Below, piece by piece: positions 24,329 to 31,469 of a stretch of DNA of 33,879 bases. Made by a program: the position numbers and the translations under genes. Below the pieces are notes generated by a model. The model did not search any database. It was not told the DNA's origin and saw nothing but the letters and a program-made list of their open reading frames with translations. Origin of the DNA: Clostridia bacterium (GTDB lineage: Bacteria > Bacillota_A > Clostridia > Christensenellales > Aristaeellaceae); assembly GCA_017517815.1 (NCBI GenBank), contig JAFWYA010000002.1, forward strand, positions 1 through 33,879. The letters run 5' to 3'. Each line of letters starts with the position of its first letter. Positions within the stretch are counted from its first letter, which is position 1.

Positions 24329-25153
24329 TTACTGCTTCTGCAGCCGCTTGAAGGCCTTGTAGGTGGGGTCGTTGGTCCAGTCGCGCACGGGGGCTTCGCT
24401 GCCCAGACGCTCGATGGCGCTGCGGATCTCGATGAAGTCCACATAGCTCACATCGTCGCCCTCGGCCACGTCCAGCAGGTATTCCAGCGCGCGGTCGTCG
24501 TCCAGCTTGGCAAGGTAGCCGGCGAACAGGCCGCGCTTGCCCTTGGTGGTTTTGAACTGCTCCAGCGCAAACTGGAACACGTCCTCGTCGCCGGGGTAGT
24601 CGGCCAGCACGTCAAGCAAAGCTTCCTTGCCCTCGTAGTCGGCAGCGGTGAAGGCGATCTTGGCGGCCTTGCGCACGCCTTCGCCCATCTGGCGCAGGCT
24701 CTCCAGCGCGTTGTCGAGAATGTCGTCCTCGTCGTCGCGCTCCACCTGCCAGCGGATGAAGTCCACCATCGGCAGGGTGCTTTCGATCTGGCGCAGGATC
24801 TCGATGGCGGCCATGCGGGCCTCGCAGGGGGCGGATTTGTCCTTGGCCATGTCAAGCAGCGCCTGCTCGTCGCCCAGCTCTTCCAGACGGTCCATCAGGG
24901 GATCGGGCACGGGGATCTCTTCGGCAATGTAGTCCTTCAGCAGCTGGCACAGCGCGGCGCTGTCGTCAAACTGCTCAAAGTATGCGCCGGGGGTCGCGCC
25001 ATCCAGCCAGTCGGCCGGGGTGTTGAGCCAGCGCATGTACACCTCGGGCACTTCGTTTTCCATGTCGTCAGGACGGCGGAAACGGGCGCTGTTTTTTTCG
25101 ATCCAGTCGTTGAGCACGTCGGTGAATTTGGCGTCAAAATCGATGATCTGCAT
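24329..25153 (-). CDS. HEAT-repeat-like protein, function unknown
   Basis: A 274-residue acidic, all-helical protein. Successive helical pairs such as LLDMAKDKSAPCEARMAAIE, ILDNALESLRQMGEG and ALLDVLADYPGDEDVFQFAL look like HEAT/armadillo repeats. There is no signal peptide, membrane segment or catalytic motif. The start at 25153 follows AAAGGAGG; the longer frame to 25213 lacks such a site and would overlap the upstream gene. Lying next to a TPR gene, it may be a binding scaffold; no partner can be named. Confidence 0.8.
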   Translation of the reverse strand: MQIIDFDAKFTDVLNDWIEKNSARFRRPDDMENEVPEVYMRWLNTPADWLDGATPGAYFEQFDDSAALCQLLKDYIAEEIPVPDPLMDRLEELGDEQALLDMAKDKSAPCEARMAAIEILRQIESTLPMVDFIRWQVERDDEDDILDNALESLRQMGEGVRKAAKIAFTAADYEGKEALLDVLADYPGDEDVFQFALEQFKTTKGKRGLFAGYLAKLDDDRALEYLLDVAEGDDVSYVDFIEIRSAIERLGSEAPVRDWTNDPTYKAFKRLQKQ

Positions 25154-25169
25154 GGTGAATTTTCCTCCT

Positions 25170-26849
25170 TTATGTGGTTGGCAGGGCCTGCAGGGTGCGC
25201 AGCGCTTCGTCAAGCGCAGCGGCGCGCATGCCGCCCATGCGGTGAAGGTCGATGTGAAGGGGATTCAGGTCGTGCAGCGCACGGTACTGAATGGCCAGCG
25301 CCAGCGGCCAGATGCGCGACGGATCAGCGATGACGTCGCGGCGCTGGGAGGGGGTCATCCGGTGGATCTGCTGCATACCCCACAGCGCGATGGATGGATC
25401 GTCCGGACAGAGGCGCTGTGCGCGGCGGATGCGAAGCGTGAGAAGACGCTCGCGGAAGGCGGGTGTTTCCGCCGGGGGACGGGTGGGGTCGATCCACGCG
25501 ATGCGGCCGTCCTGCCATGCGGCATAGGGCGGCGGCACGTTCAGGTCGTGAAGCACGGCCACAGCCACGCGCTTGGCAGCGGAGGGGGAGGGATGCTGCA
25601 AAAGCACCTCGCGCATCAGGTGGGCGCGCTCCTGCGGCGGCATCGCCATGGCTACGCCGGCCAGCAGCGTTCCGGGCCAGTCCAGCGGCAGGGCCATCAG
25701 CTGCAAAAAACGCTGACGCAGCCGGTGGTCGGCGCATACGGCATCCGCCAGCGCCTGCGGGCCCTCGCTCAGCATTTCGGTAACGGGCGCGGCGCAGGCT
25801 TGCAGCTCCTGCGGCGTAACGCTGCCGTACCACGAAATTTCTCTTGCCTGACGGCGAATCTCGCGGGGGTCAAGTCCCTGCATGGCCGTCATGCGGGTGA
25901 ACAGCATTTCGCTGAAAACGTCGTCGGGGTCGATCTCACGGCACAGGTGGATGTGAGGCATGGCCTCCTCCAGCCGGCCCAGGCGCAAAAGACACACGCA
26001 CAGGTCGTACAGCGCTACCGTGCGATGCGGCTGACGTTTGACAGCGCGGCGCAGCATGCCCAGCACAATATGAGGCGCATTCAGCTGATCGCTGGCCAGC
26101 AGCACCGCCAGCTCGCTGGAGGGCACACTGGCTGCCGCCGAGGCCTTTGCCAGCGCGGCATAGGCGGATTGCGTCTGCCCCAGCGCCACAAAGATGCCAG
26201 CTGCCGAGGACAGCAGCTGCGCGCTGTCGGGCCGGATGGCCAGCGCATTTTGCAGCCGCGCAAGGCTGGCGGCGTGATCGCCCTGTTTGAGATGCACCAG
26301 CGCCCACAACAGCTCGCGCTGGGCGCTGGGCACGCCGTAGGGCTTCTGCCCGGCACGGATCAGCGCGCGCTGCGCGCCGTCCTCGTCGCCGCGGTTGATG
26401 CAGCGCGCGGCGGCCTGCATCAGCCCGTCAAAGCGCGCCATGCGCCGCCGGGGCGGGATGCCGTCGCAGTCGCAGGCAAGGTCGTAGGCGTCGTCGTGCC
26501 AGAAGGGCAGGTCGTCGGTCATGGGCTGGGCCAGGTAGATGTTGAGCGCATCCTGCCCGGCGGGGCGCAAACCCAGCGCAAGCAGGTTCTGGCCGATGAG
26601 GCCGTACAGATCCCTGCGGTCAGGATCCTGCGCAAGAGAGGCAAACGCCTCGCGGTTGCTGGCTTCGTAGCAGCCCAGCTGGCGCAGCGTGAGCACATAG
26701 CTCAGGCATGCCTCGTCGCTTTGTTTGTCAGCGCGCACGGCATGGCGCTCCAGCACCGCTGCGCGTACGAAGTCGCCGCCCTGACGGCAGCGCTCCGCAC
26801 GCCTGAGCCAATAACTCGCGGGGCGTTGGAAAAGGTCGTTTTCAGTCAT
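25170..26849 (-). CDS. TPR-repeat protein, function unknown
   Basis: A 559-residue cytosolic protein made largely of tetratricopeptide-like helix pairs (for example LLWALVHLKQGDHAASLARL, TVALYDLCVCLLRLGRLEEA). No catalytic domain or membrane segment was seen. It starts 3 bp after the hslO stop codon and ends 16 bp before the HEAT-like gene, so it is surely co-transcribed with both. The last 130 residues are Arg-rich and may not be TPR. A protein-protein scaffold is the most that can be said. Confidence 0.85.
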   Translation of the reverse strand: MTENDLFQRPASYWLRRAERCRQGGDFVRAAVLERHAVRADKQSDEACLSYVLTLRQLGCYEASNREAFASLAQDPDRRDLYGLIGQNLLALGLRPAGQDALNIYLAQPMTDDLPFWHDDAYDLACDCDGIPPRRRMARFDGLMQAAARCINRGDEDGAQRALIRAGQKPYGVPSAQRELLWALVHLKQGDHAASLARLQNALAIRPDSAQLLSSAAGIFVALGQTQSAYAALAKASAAASVPSSELAVLLASDQLNAPHIVLGMLRRAVKRQPHRTVALYDLCVCLLRLGRLEEAMPHIHLCREIDPDDVFSEMLFTRMTAMQGLDPREIRRQAREISWYGSVTPQELQACAAPVTEMLSEGPQALADAVCADHRLRQRFLQLMALPLDWPGTLLAGVAMAMPPQERAHLMREVLLQHPSPSAAKRVAVAVLHDLNVPPPYAAWQDGRIAWIDPTRPPAETPAFRERLLTLRIRRAQRLCPDDPSIALWGMQQIHRMTPSQRRDVIADPSRIWPLALAIQYRALHDLNPLHIDLHRMGGMRAAALDEALRTLQALPTT

Positions 26850-26852
26850 AAA

Positions 26853-27743
26853 TCACTTGCGCGTCGCCGCGTTGAGCAGGCGAAGCAGGTCGTGCTGGGT
26901 GAATTTTTCGGTCTTTTTGCAGAAGTGGCAGGTGAGCTCGGCGCCTTCCTGCTCGTCCTGGATCATGCGGGTAAGCTCTTCCTCGCCCAGGGTGATGAGG
27001 GCCTTTTCCATGCGGGCGCGGGAGCAGTCGCAGCGGTAGGTGAGCTCGGTGGTTTCCAGCACCACGGGCTTGAGGCCGTCAAACCACTTGGGGAACAGGT
27101 CCTCCATGGGCTCGTAGCTCAGCTCCCGGCTGATGTCGGCCAGCAGGGGGCTGCGCAGCTCCAGCTCGCTGATGATGCTGTCGGGGCAGCCGGGCAGGGG
27201 CTGCAGAAGCACGCCGCCGGCAGTGAGCACGGTTTCGCCGTTGACCAGCACGCCCAGCGACTGCAGGGTGGGCTTTTGCTCGCTCTGCACATAATAGGTG
27301 GCAAAGTCCTCGGCGATCTCGCCGGAGAACAGCGGCACCTGACCCACATAGGGGGTTTTCATGCCCAGATCCTTGACCACGCTCATGCGGCCTTCATTGC
27401 CCACGGCCATGCCAACGGCCAGCTTGCCGTCGGGGCGCAGGGGCATTTCCACATTGGGCACGTCCACGCAGCCGCGCACACTGTCGCGGTCAGCCACGCA
27501 CACGATGCGGCCCAGCGGGCCGCCGCCGTCGATGGTGACAGTGACGCTTGCTTCATCGCCCTTGAGCATGGCGCCAAGCATGGCGGTGCCCATGAGAGAG
27601 CGGCCCAGCGCGGCGGTGGCCACGGGGCTGGTGCAGTGGATAGCGGCGGCCTTTGCAACCGTGTTGGTGGCGGTGAGCAGCAGTCCGCGCACCATGCCGT
27701 CCATCAGGGTGAGGTGGATCATCTGATCTTTTGCAGGAATCAT
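26853..27743 (-). CDS. hslO: Redox-regulated holdase chaperone Hsp33
   Basis: Zinc-bound chaperone that is switched on by oxidative unfolding; 296 residues, standard length. The C-terminal zinc switch is intact: Cys238-X-Cys240 (YRCDCS) and Cys272-X2-Cys275 (CHFCKK). The N-terminal domain shows GRSLMGTAMLGAMLKGDE and GGPLGRIVCVAD, typical blocks. The ATG at 27743 follows AAAGGACG. It heads a tight run with the TPR and HEAT-like genes, which could hint at a proteostasis link, but that is only proximity. Confidence 0.96.
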   Translation of the reverse strand: MIPAKDQMIHLTLMDGMVRGLLLTATNTVAKAAAIHCTSPVATAALGRSLMGTAMLGAMLKGDEASVTVTIDGGGPLGRIVCVADRDSVRGCVDVPNVEMPLRPDGKLAVGMAVGNEGRMSVVKDLGMKTPYVGQVPLFSGEIAEDFATYYVQSEQKPTLQSLGVLVNGETVLTAGGVLLQPLPGCPDSIISELELRSPLLADISRELSYEPMEDLFPKWFDGLKPVVLETTELTYRCDCSRARMEKALITLGEEELTRMIQDEQEGAELTCHFCKKTEKFTQHDLLRLLNAATRK

Positions 27744-27762
27744 ATCGTTCGTCCTTTCGTCG

Positions 27763-28551
27763 TTACAGCTCGGTCATGCGTTCGCCCACGGTGGGCACGT
27801 TTTCGTCCTCCATGGGCTTGTGTGCGGCAATGAACCAGCGCAGCTCATGAGGCGCGGGAGCGGTGAGTTTTTTGTCGCCGAACAGGCACACGTTGGTGAA
27901 GCCCACGGCCTCCAAAAGTTCGGTCAGCCGCTGGGCGGAGTGCATGTACTGCCGCTGCGATTCGCCGATGCGGGTGTAGGTTTCGCCCTTCTGGCGTACA
28001 AAAATGGCCAGGTTCAGGTCCACGCAGCCGTTGTGGCGGTCCAGCTGGTTCTGCCACAGGTAGGCGATGTCCTCAGTCTCGTCGCCGATGAAGTGGTCGC
28101 CCAGCACGTTTTCCAGCTTGTAGGGGGTGCTCAGGTCCAGGAACAGCCCGCCGCCGGGGCGGATGGCCACCCACGCCGCGCGGAAAAAGTCCGTAAGCTC
28201 GGCGGCGTCTTTTAAGTAGTTCAGGCCGTCGTTGGTGCAAAGCACGGCGTCCATCTGCCGGTGCAGGTGCAGCGTGCGCATGTCCTGCTTCACAAAGGGG
28301 ATCATAGCGCCTGCCTTGCGCGCCTTCTGCGAGGCCTCAAACAGCATATCCGCCGACAGATCCACGCCGGTCATCTGGTAGCCCAGACGGCTCAGCGCGA
28401 TGGTGATGCTGCCGGTGCCGCAGGCGCATTCGCACACCTTTCCGCGGGGAATGCCGTAGCGCTCCATCAGGGTATGATAGTACCGCGCCCAGCCCTGATA
28501 GTCCACGTCGGCCATCAGGCGGTCGTAGACGGATGCAAATGCGGTGTACAT
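27763..28551 (-). CDS. Class I SAM-dependent methyltransferase
   Basis: A 262-residue cytosolic methyltransferase. Motif I is CECACGTGSI (40-49), the acidic residue after strand 2 is Asp64 in TGVDLSADML, and VLCTNDGLNYL is motif IV. YTAFASVYDRLMADVDYQGW at the N-terminus is typical of the small-molecule/YqeM-type group. Substrate cannot be assigned. It follows the SASP gene by 16 bp and precedes hslO by 19 bp. Confidence 0.9.
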   Translation of the reverse strand: MYTAFASVYDRLMADVDYQGWARYYHTLMERYGIPRGKVCECACGTGSITIALSRLGYQMTGVDLSADMLFEASQKARKAGAMIPFVKQDMRTLHLHRQMDAVLCTNDGLNYLKDAAELTDFFRAAWVAIRPGGGLFLDLSTPYKLENVLGDHFIGDETEDIAYLWQNQLDRHNGCVDLNLAIFVRQKGETYTRIGESQRQYMHSAQRLTELLEAVGFTNVCLFGDKKLTAPAPHELRWFIAAHKPMEDENVPTVGERMTEL

Positions 28552-28567
28552 GCTTTGCTTCGCTCCT

Positions 28568-28771
28568 TTAGTGCTTTCGATTCTTCTGGCCGATCAGGCC
28601 GCCGATGCGGCCTGTCTCCTTGGCGGAAAGGCCCGCCCAGCCAACCTCGCGCACGCGGTCCAACAGCCCCAGCTCGCGCGCGATTTCGTATTTCATGCGC
28701 TGCTGACGGGTGAGGCTCATCAGCGCCTCGCGCCGCACAGCGCCGTGCTGACTGATATCTTTTTTGCCCAT
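28568..28771 (-). CDS. Alpha/beta-type small acid-soluble spore protein
   Basis: A 67-residue DNA-binding spore protein that would coat and protect DNA in the dormant spore. KYEIARELG (27-35) is the conserved block containing the GPR germination-protease site (cut after Glu29), and GLSAKETGRIGGLIG (47-61) is the second block. The spacing between blocks and the Trp (VGWAGLS) differ from major SASPs, so this is a divergent minor type. The start follows AAAGGAGG. No clear sigmaG promoter was found in the 52-bp gap upstream; it may be read from within or through the YesL gene. Confidence 0.85.
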   Translation of the reverse strand: MGKKDISQHGAVRREALMSLTRQQRMKYEIARELGLLDRVREVGWAGLSAKETGRIGGLIGQKNRKH

Positions 28772-28823
28772 GTGCCGCCCTCCTTTCGGGGGTAGGGTCG
28801 GTCAAAAAGGGGCATCCAATGCA

Positions 28824-29807
28824 TCAGCCCTCGACGGATTCGTGCTGCTCTTCCTCTTCGTCCTCTTCCACGTACAGACCGCGGCCGACCTGCGCGCCTT
28901 CGATCTGGGCGTTGAGGTAGCGGTCAAACACGCCGTTTACATAGCTGGCCTGAATGAAGCGGCTGAGGGAATAGCCCAGCAGAATGTAGTAGGCCGCGTA
29001 GATCAGCAGCGCAAACTGCGCATAGGGTGTAAGCAGGCTCACAATCAGGCAGATGGCCAGCGGCACGATGGACAAAAGCTTCAGTCCCACCGTCATGGGC
29101 AGACGGCCGATGGCCATGATGATGCTGTTGCGGATGAGCCCGCGGTAGTTGAGGTCGTAGGTGACCATCTGGGGATAGATGTACATCAGGCTGCACAGCC
29201 ACAGCACGCCCACCATGATGACCACAGCCTGGGGAATGACGAACACCCAGCTCTGGGCGCTCATCTGGCCGTAGAAGGTGACGCACACATACAAAAGCAG
29301 CGGCACCAGGCCGGTAATGGTGCTGGTGATGAGGGCCTGCTTCCAGTTGGACTTGAAAACGTCCCAGAAATCAGACCAGACGAAGGCGTGCTCGTCACGC
29401 GCCCAGTTGCGGGTGATGTAGCACAGGCCTGCGGTGGCAGGGCCGGTGATGGCGATGGCAGGCACCAGCAAAAGCAGCGTCTGCAGGGTGAGCGCCTTAA
29501 GGGCCTCCAGGTAGGTGGCATTCATCTGATTGAAGGCCTCGGCGGTGATCTCGCCGGCCATCAGCTGAGCCTGTACGTCGGTAATGTTGAGCAGGCCGGA
29601 ATAAGCCATCGAAACAGCACGGCCGATGACCAGAATAACGGGCAGCCAGAATACGACGTAGAGCAGGTTTACCTTGAACAGTGCGGAAAAGCGCACGCGC
29701 AGCATTTCCCAGAAAAGCTGCCAGCGGTTGGTGGGCAGATCTTCCTTGGTATAGTCGCCCTTGCCGCTCTTGCCGTAGTAGTAGCGGTTCATCATTTTTC
29801 CAAACAT
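28824..29807 (-). CDS. YesL-type DUF624 membrane protein
   Basis: A 327-residue integral membrane protein with about six helices (for example VNLLYVVFWLPVILVIG, VFVIPQAVVIMVGVLWLCSL, FALLIYAAYYILLGYSL). The N-terminal LFWEMLRVRFSALFKVNLLY and TGPATAGLCYITRNWARDEH match the DUF624/YesL family, often found with carbohydrate transport genes; function unknown. The tail is strongly acidic (EEDEEEEQ). The start at 29807 follows GGAGG; the track to 29840 lacks one. It is the first gene after a good promoter and could head the transcript that runs to uvrC. Confidence 0.9.
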   Translation of the reverse strand: MFGKMMNRYYYGKSGKGDYTKEDLPTNRWQLFWEMLRVRFSALFKVNLLYVVFWLPVILVIGRAVSMAYSGLLNITDVQAQLMAGEITAEAFNQMNATYLEALKALTLQTLLLLVPAIAITGPATAGLCYITRNWARDEHAFVWSDFWDVFKSNWKQALITSTITGLVPLLLYVCVTFYGQMSAQSWVFVIPQAVVIMVGVLWLCSLMYIYPQMVTYDLNYRGLIRNSIIMAIGRLPMTVGLKLLSIVPLAICLIVSLLTPYAQFALLIYAAYYILLGYSLSRFIQASYVNGVFDRYLNAQIEGAQVGRGLYVEEDEEEEQHESVEG

Positions 29808-29842
29808 GTGGGTTCCTCCGTTCACATGGGTATACATCATAG

Positions 29843-29870
29843 ATTATACCACATAATATGCAAAAAACAA
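29843..29870 (-). promoter_or_regulatory. Promoter of the YesL gene and possibly the long cluster
   Basis: On the minus strand TATAAT (29848-29843) preceded after 16 bp by TTGTTT (29870-29865). The -10 lies 36 bp before the ATG. The -35 box overlaps an 18-bp perfect inverted repeat. Confidence 0.75.
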
Positions 29871-29884
29871 AATGTCCATTTTGT
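29867..29884. promoter_or_regulatory. Candidate operator: 18-bp perfect inverted repeat
   Basis: ACAAAATG-TC-CATTTTGT, a perfect dyad with 8-bp arms, overlapping the -35 box of the YesL promoter. It fits the footprint of a dimeric repressor. No regulator gene lies nearby in the window. Confidence 0.55.
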
Positions 29885-29885
29885 A

Positions 29886-30159
29886 AACAAGCGGCTGCCG
29901 CCGCGGGCACATCGACCATGAAGTGCGCAGCCCATCCCCGCCCCACGACCCAGACAAAACATTTCCCAACAAGCGGCTGCCGCCGCGGGCACATCGACCA
30001 TGAAGTGCGCAGCCCATCCCCGTCCCGCGACCCAAACAAAACAGTTCCCAACAAGCGGCTGCCGCCGCAGGCACGTCGACCATGAAGTGCGCAGCCCATC
30101 CCCGCCCCACGACCCAAACAAAACATTTCCCAACAAGCGGCTGCCGCCGCGGGCACATC
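29886..30159. repeat. Tandem 82-bp repeat array (three full copies plus 28 bp)
   Basis: Units start at 29886, 29968, 30050 and 30132; the last stops after 28 bp. Each unit opens AACAAGCGGCTGCCGCCGC (with a GCGGC/GCCGC hairpin) and contains GACCATGAAGTGCGCAGCCC. Copies differ at only a few positions. The unit length is not a multiple of three, and reading frames through it are by-products, not genes. It occupies most of the gene-free stretch between YesL and the PIN-TRAM gene (29860-30300). Confidence 0.95.
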
Positions 30160-30161
30160 AA

Positions 30162-30193
30162 TAAAAAGCCCCGAGGCCGTAAAACGGCCTCGG
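30162..30193 (-). terminator. Minus-strand terminator next to the tandem array
   Basis: Perfect stem CCGAGGCCGT (30171-30180) / ACGGCCTCGG (30184-30193), three-base loop; on the minus strand it continues GGCTTTTTAT. Together with the stop at 30268-30300 it would isolate YesL from PIN-TRAM transcription. Confidence 0.85.
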
Positions 30194-30197
30194 CAGC

Positions 30198-30252
30198 GGG
30201 ATTCTCAAGGGGCAATGCCCCTTGAGCGGGGTGCAGGGGCAGCGCCCCTGCC
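30198..30252 (+). repeat. Dispersed two-hairpin repeat, copy 2
   Basis: CTCAAGGGGC-AAT-GCCCCTTGAG (30204-30226) and GCAGGGGC-AGC-GCCCCTGC (30233-30251), linked by CGGGGT, the same plan and orientation as 3651-3706. Stem bases differ between copies in compensating pairs. Confidence 0.8.
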
Positions 30253-30267
30253 TCGTCCCCTCCCTGC

Positions 30268-30300
30268 AAAAAAACGCCGTCCCCTGTCGGAACGGCGTTT
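30268..30300 (-). terminator. Terminator of the PIN-TRAM gene
   Basis: Stem AAACGCCGT (30272-30280) / ACGGCGTTT (30292-30300), followed on the minus strand by a run of T, starting 5 bp after the stop codon. Confidence 0.9.
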
Positions 30301-30304
30301 CGTT

Positions 30305-31432
30305 TTATGCGCCCACCTTTTCGTCGGCGGATTTGAGCTTGGTGAAGATCATGCGTCCGGCGCTGGTCTGCAGCACCGTGGTGACGGTAACGGTGACGGT
30401 TTCGCCCACGAAGCGGCGGCCGTTTTCAACGACGATCATGGTGCCGTCGTCCAGATAGGCCACGCCCTGACCGGGCTCCTTGCCCTCGCGCACGATGTTT
30501 ACGGTGAGGTCCTCGCCGGCCATGAGCATGGGCTTGACGGCGTTGGACAGGTCGTTGATGTTGAGCACGCGGATGCCGGTGACGCCGGCGACCTTATTGA
30601 GATTGTAATCGTTGGTGACCACAGCGCCGCCCATGTCGCGGCAGAGGCGAAGAAGTTTGACGTCCACCTCGGCGGCGTCGGGATAGTCGGCCTCGGTCAC
30701 AGTGACAGGCACTTCCTTTTGCAGTTTGGCCAGCACGTCAAGGCCGCGGCGGCCGCGGGCGCGGCGCAGGCTGTCGCCGCTGTCGGCGATGTGGCGCAGC
30801 TCCGCCAGCACAAACTGCGGCACAACGATGTCGCCCTCCAGAAAGCCGGTGCGGGCGATGTCGAGGATGCGGCCGTCGATGATGACGGAGGTGTCCAGCA
30901 GCTTGCAGTTGGAAGTGGGTGCTTCAGGAACTTCAGCAGGAGCCTCCTCCTCGCTGCGGCGCAGACGCTGCAAAACGCGGCTGATGCCCTTGCCGTCGCG
31001 GCTGCGGCGAAGACCGGTGCGCAGGCCGATGGTGCCAAGCACCACGTAGGTCAGCGCGCTGAAGCTGACGGTGAGCAGGCTGGGGCCTGCGGAAAGAATG
31101 AGCTGGTTGATGAGCGCAGCCACGGCCAGGCCCAGCACCAGCCCGCCGGTGGTGAGGATGATCTGCTGGGTGGTCATGCCCTCCAGACGGCGCTCGATGG
31201 CGGCGATGAGCTTAAGCGTGCGCTCGATGGCTGCATTCGACAATGCAAAGAAGATCAGCGCGCCCAGCAGGCACAGGGCCGCATAGGCGGCATAGGGCGT
31301 GTAGCCAGGCAGTGCGGGGTAAAGGCGCATGAGCGCGGGCACCAGCAGCGCGCCCAGCGCAGCGCCTGCGCCCGCACCCAGAAGGGTGATCAGAAACCGC
31401 ATCAATTTGGTAAGAGTTCTGTTTTTCATCAT
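30305..31432 (-). CDS. PIN-TRAM domain membrane protein (YacL type)
   Basis: A 375-residue protein with about four N-terminal membrane helices (to residue 140), then a PIN nuclease-like domain and a TRAM domain, the architecture of B. subtilis YacL. PIN acidic residues: Asp180 in LLDTSVIIDGR, Glu211 in LAELRHIAD, Asp275 in VTNDYNLNK. TRAM spans about 305-365 (EGKEPGQGVAYLDDGTMIVV). It follows radA by 37 bp, the usual radA-yacL neighbourhood in Bacillota. The start is one of two adjacent ATGs (31432 or 31429) with AGGA just upstream; the longer frame overlaps radA and is unlikely. Confidence 0.93.
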   Translation of the reverse strand: MMKNRTLTKLMRFLITLLGAGAGAALGALLVPALMRLYPALPGYTPYAAYAALCLLGALIFFALSNAAIERTLKLIAAIERRLEGMTTQQIILTTGGLVLGLAVAALINQLILSAGPSLLTVSFSALTYVVLGTIGLRTGLRRSRDGKGISRVLQRLRRSEEEAPAEVPEAPTSNCKLLDTSVIIDGRILDIARTGFLEGDIVVPQFVLAELRHIADSGDSLRRARGRRGLDVLAKLQKEVPVTVTEADYPDAAEVDVKLLRLCRDMGGAVVTNDYNLNKVAGVTGIRVLNINDLSNAVKPMLMAGEDLTVNIVREGKEPGQGVAYLDDGTMIVVENGRRFVGETVTVTVTTVLQTSAGRMIFTKLKSADEKVGA

Positions 31433-31469
31433 GTCCTGCAAAATGACCTTTCTGACTTTCACAAAGGGA

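Noticed and set aside
25020..27833. 937-codon plus-strand open frame opposite the HEAT-like, TPR and hslO genes
   Set aside because: It spans three well-supported minus genes and their gaps, has low-complexity composition and no recognisable domain.
29886..30159. CRISPR-like periodicity
   Set aside because: The whole 82-bp unit is repeated with no unique spacers and no cas gene is present.
29844..30269. Overlapping small minus-strand frames with repeated peptide sequence
   Set aside because: They are produced by the 82-bp tandem units, shift frame between units because 82 is not divisible by 3, and lack ribosome sites.
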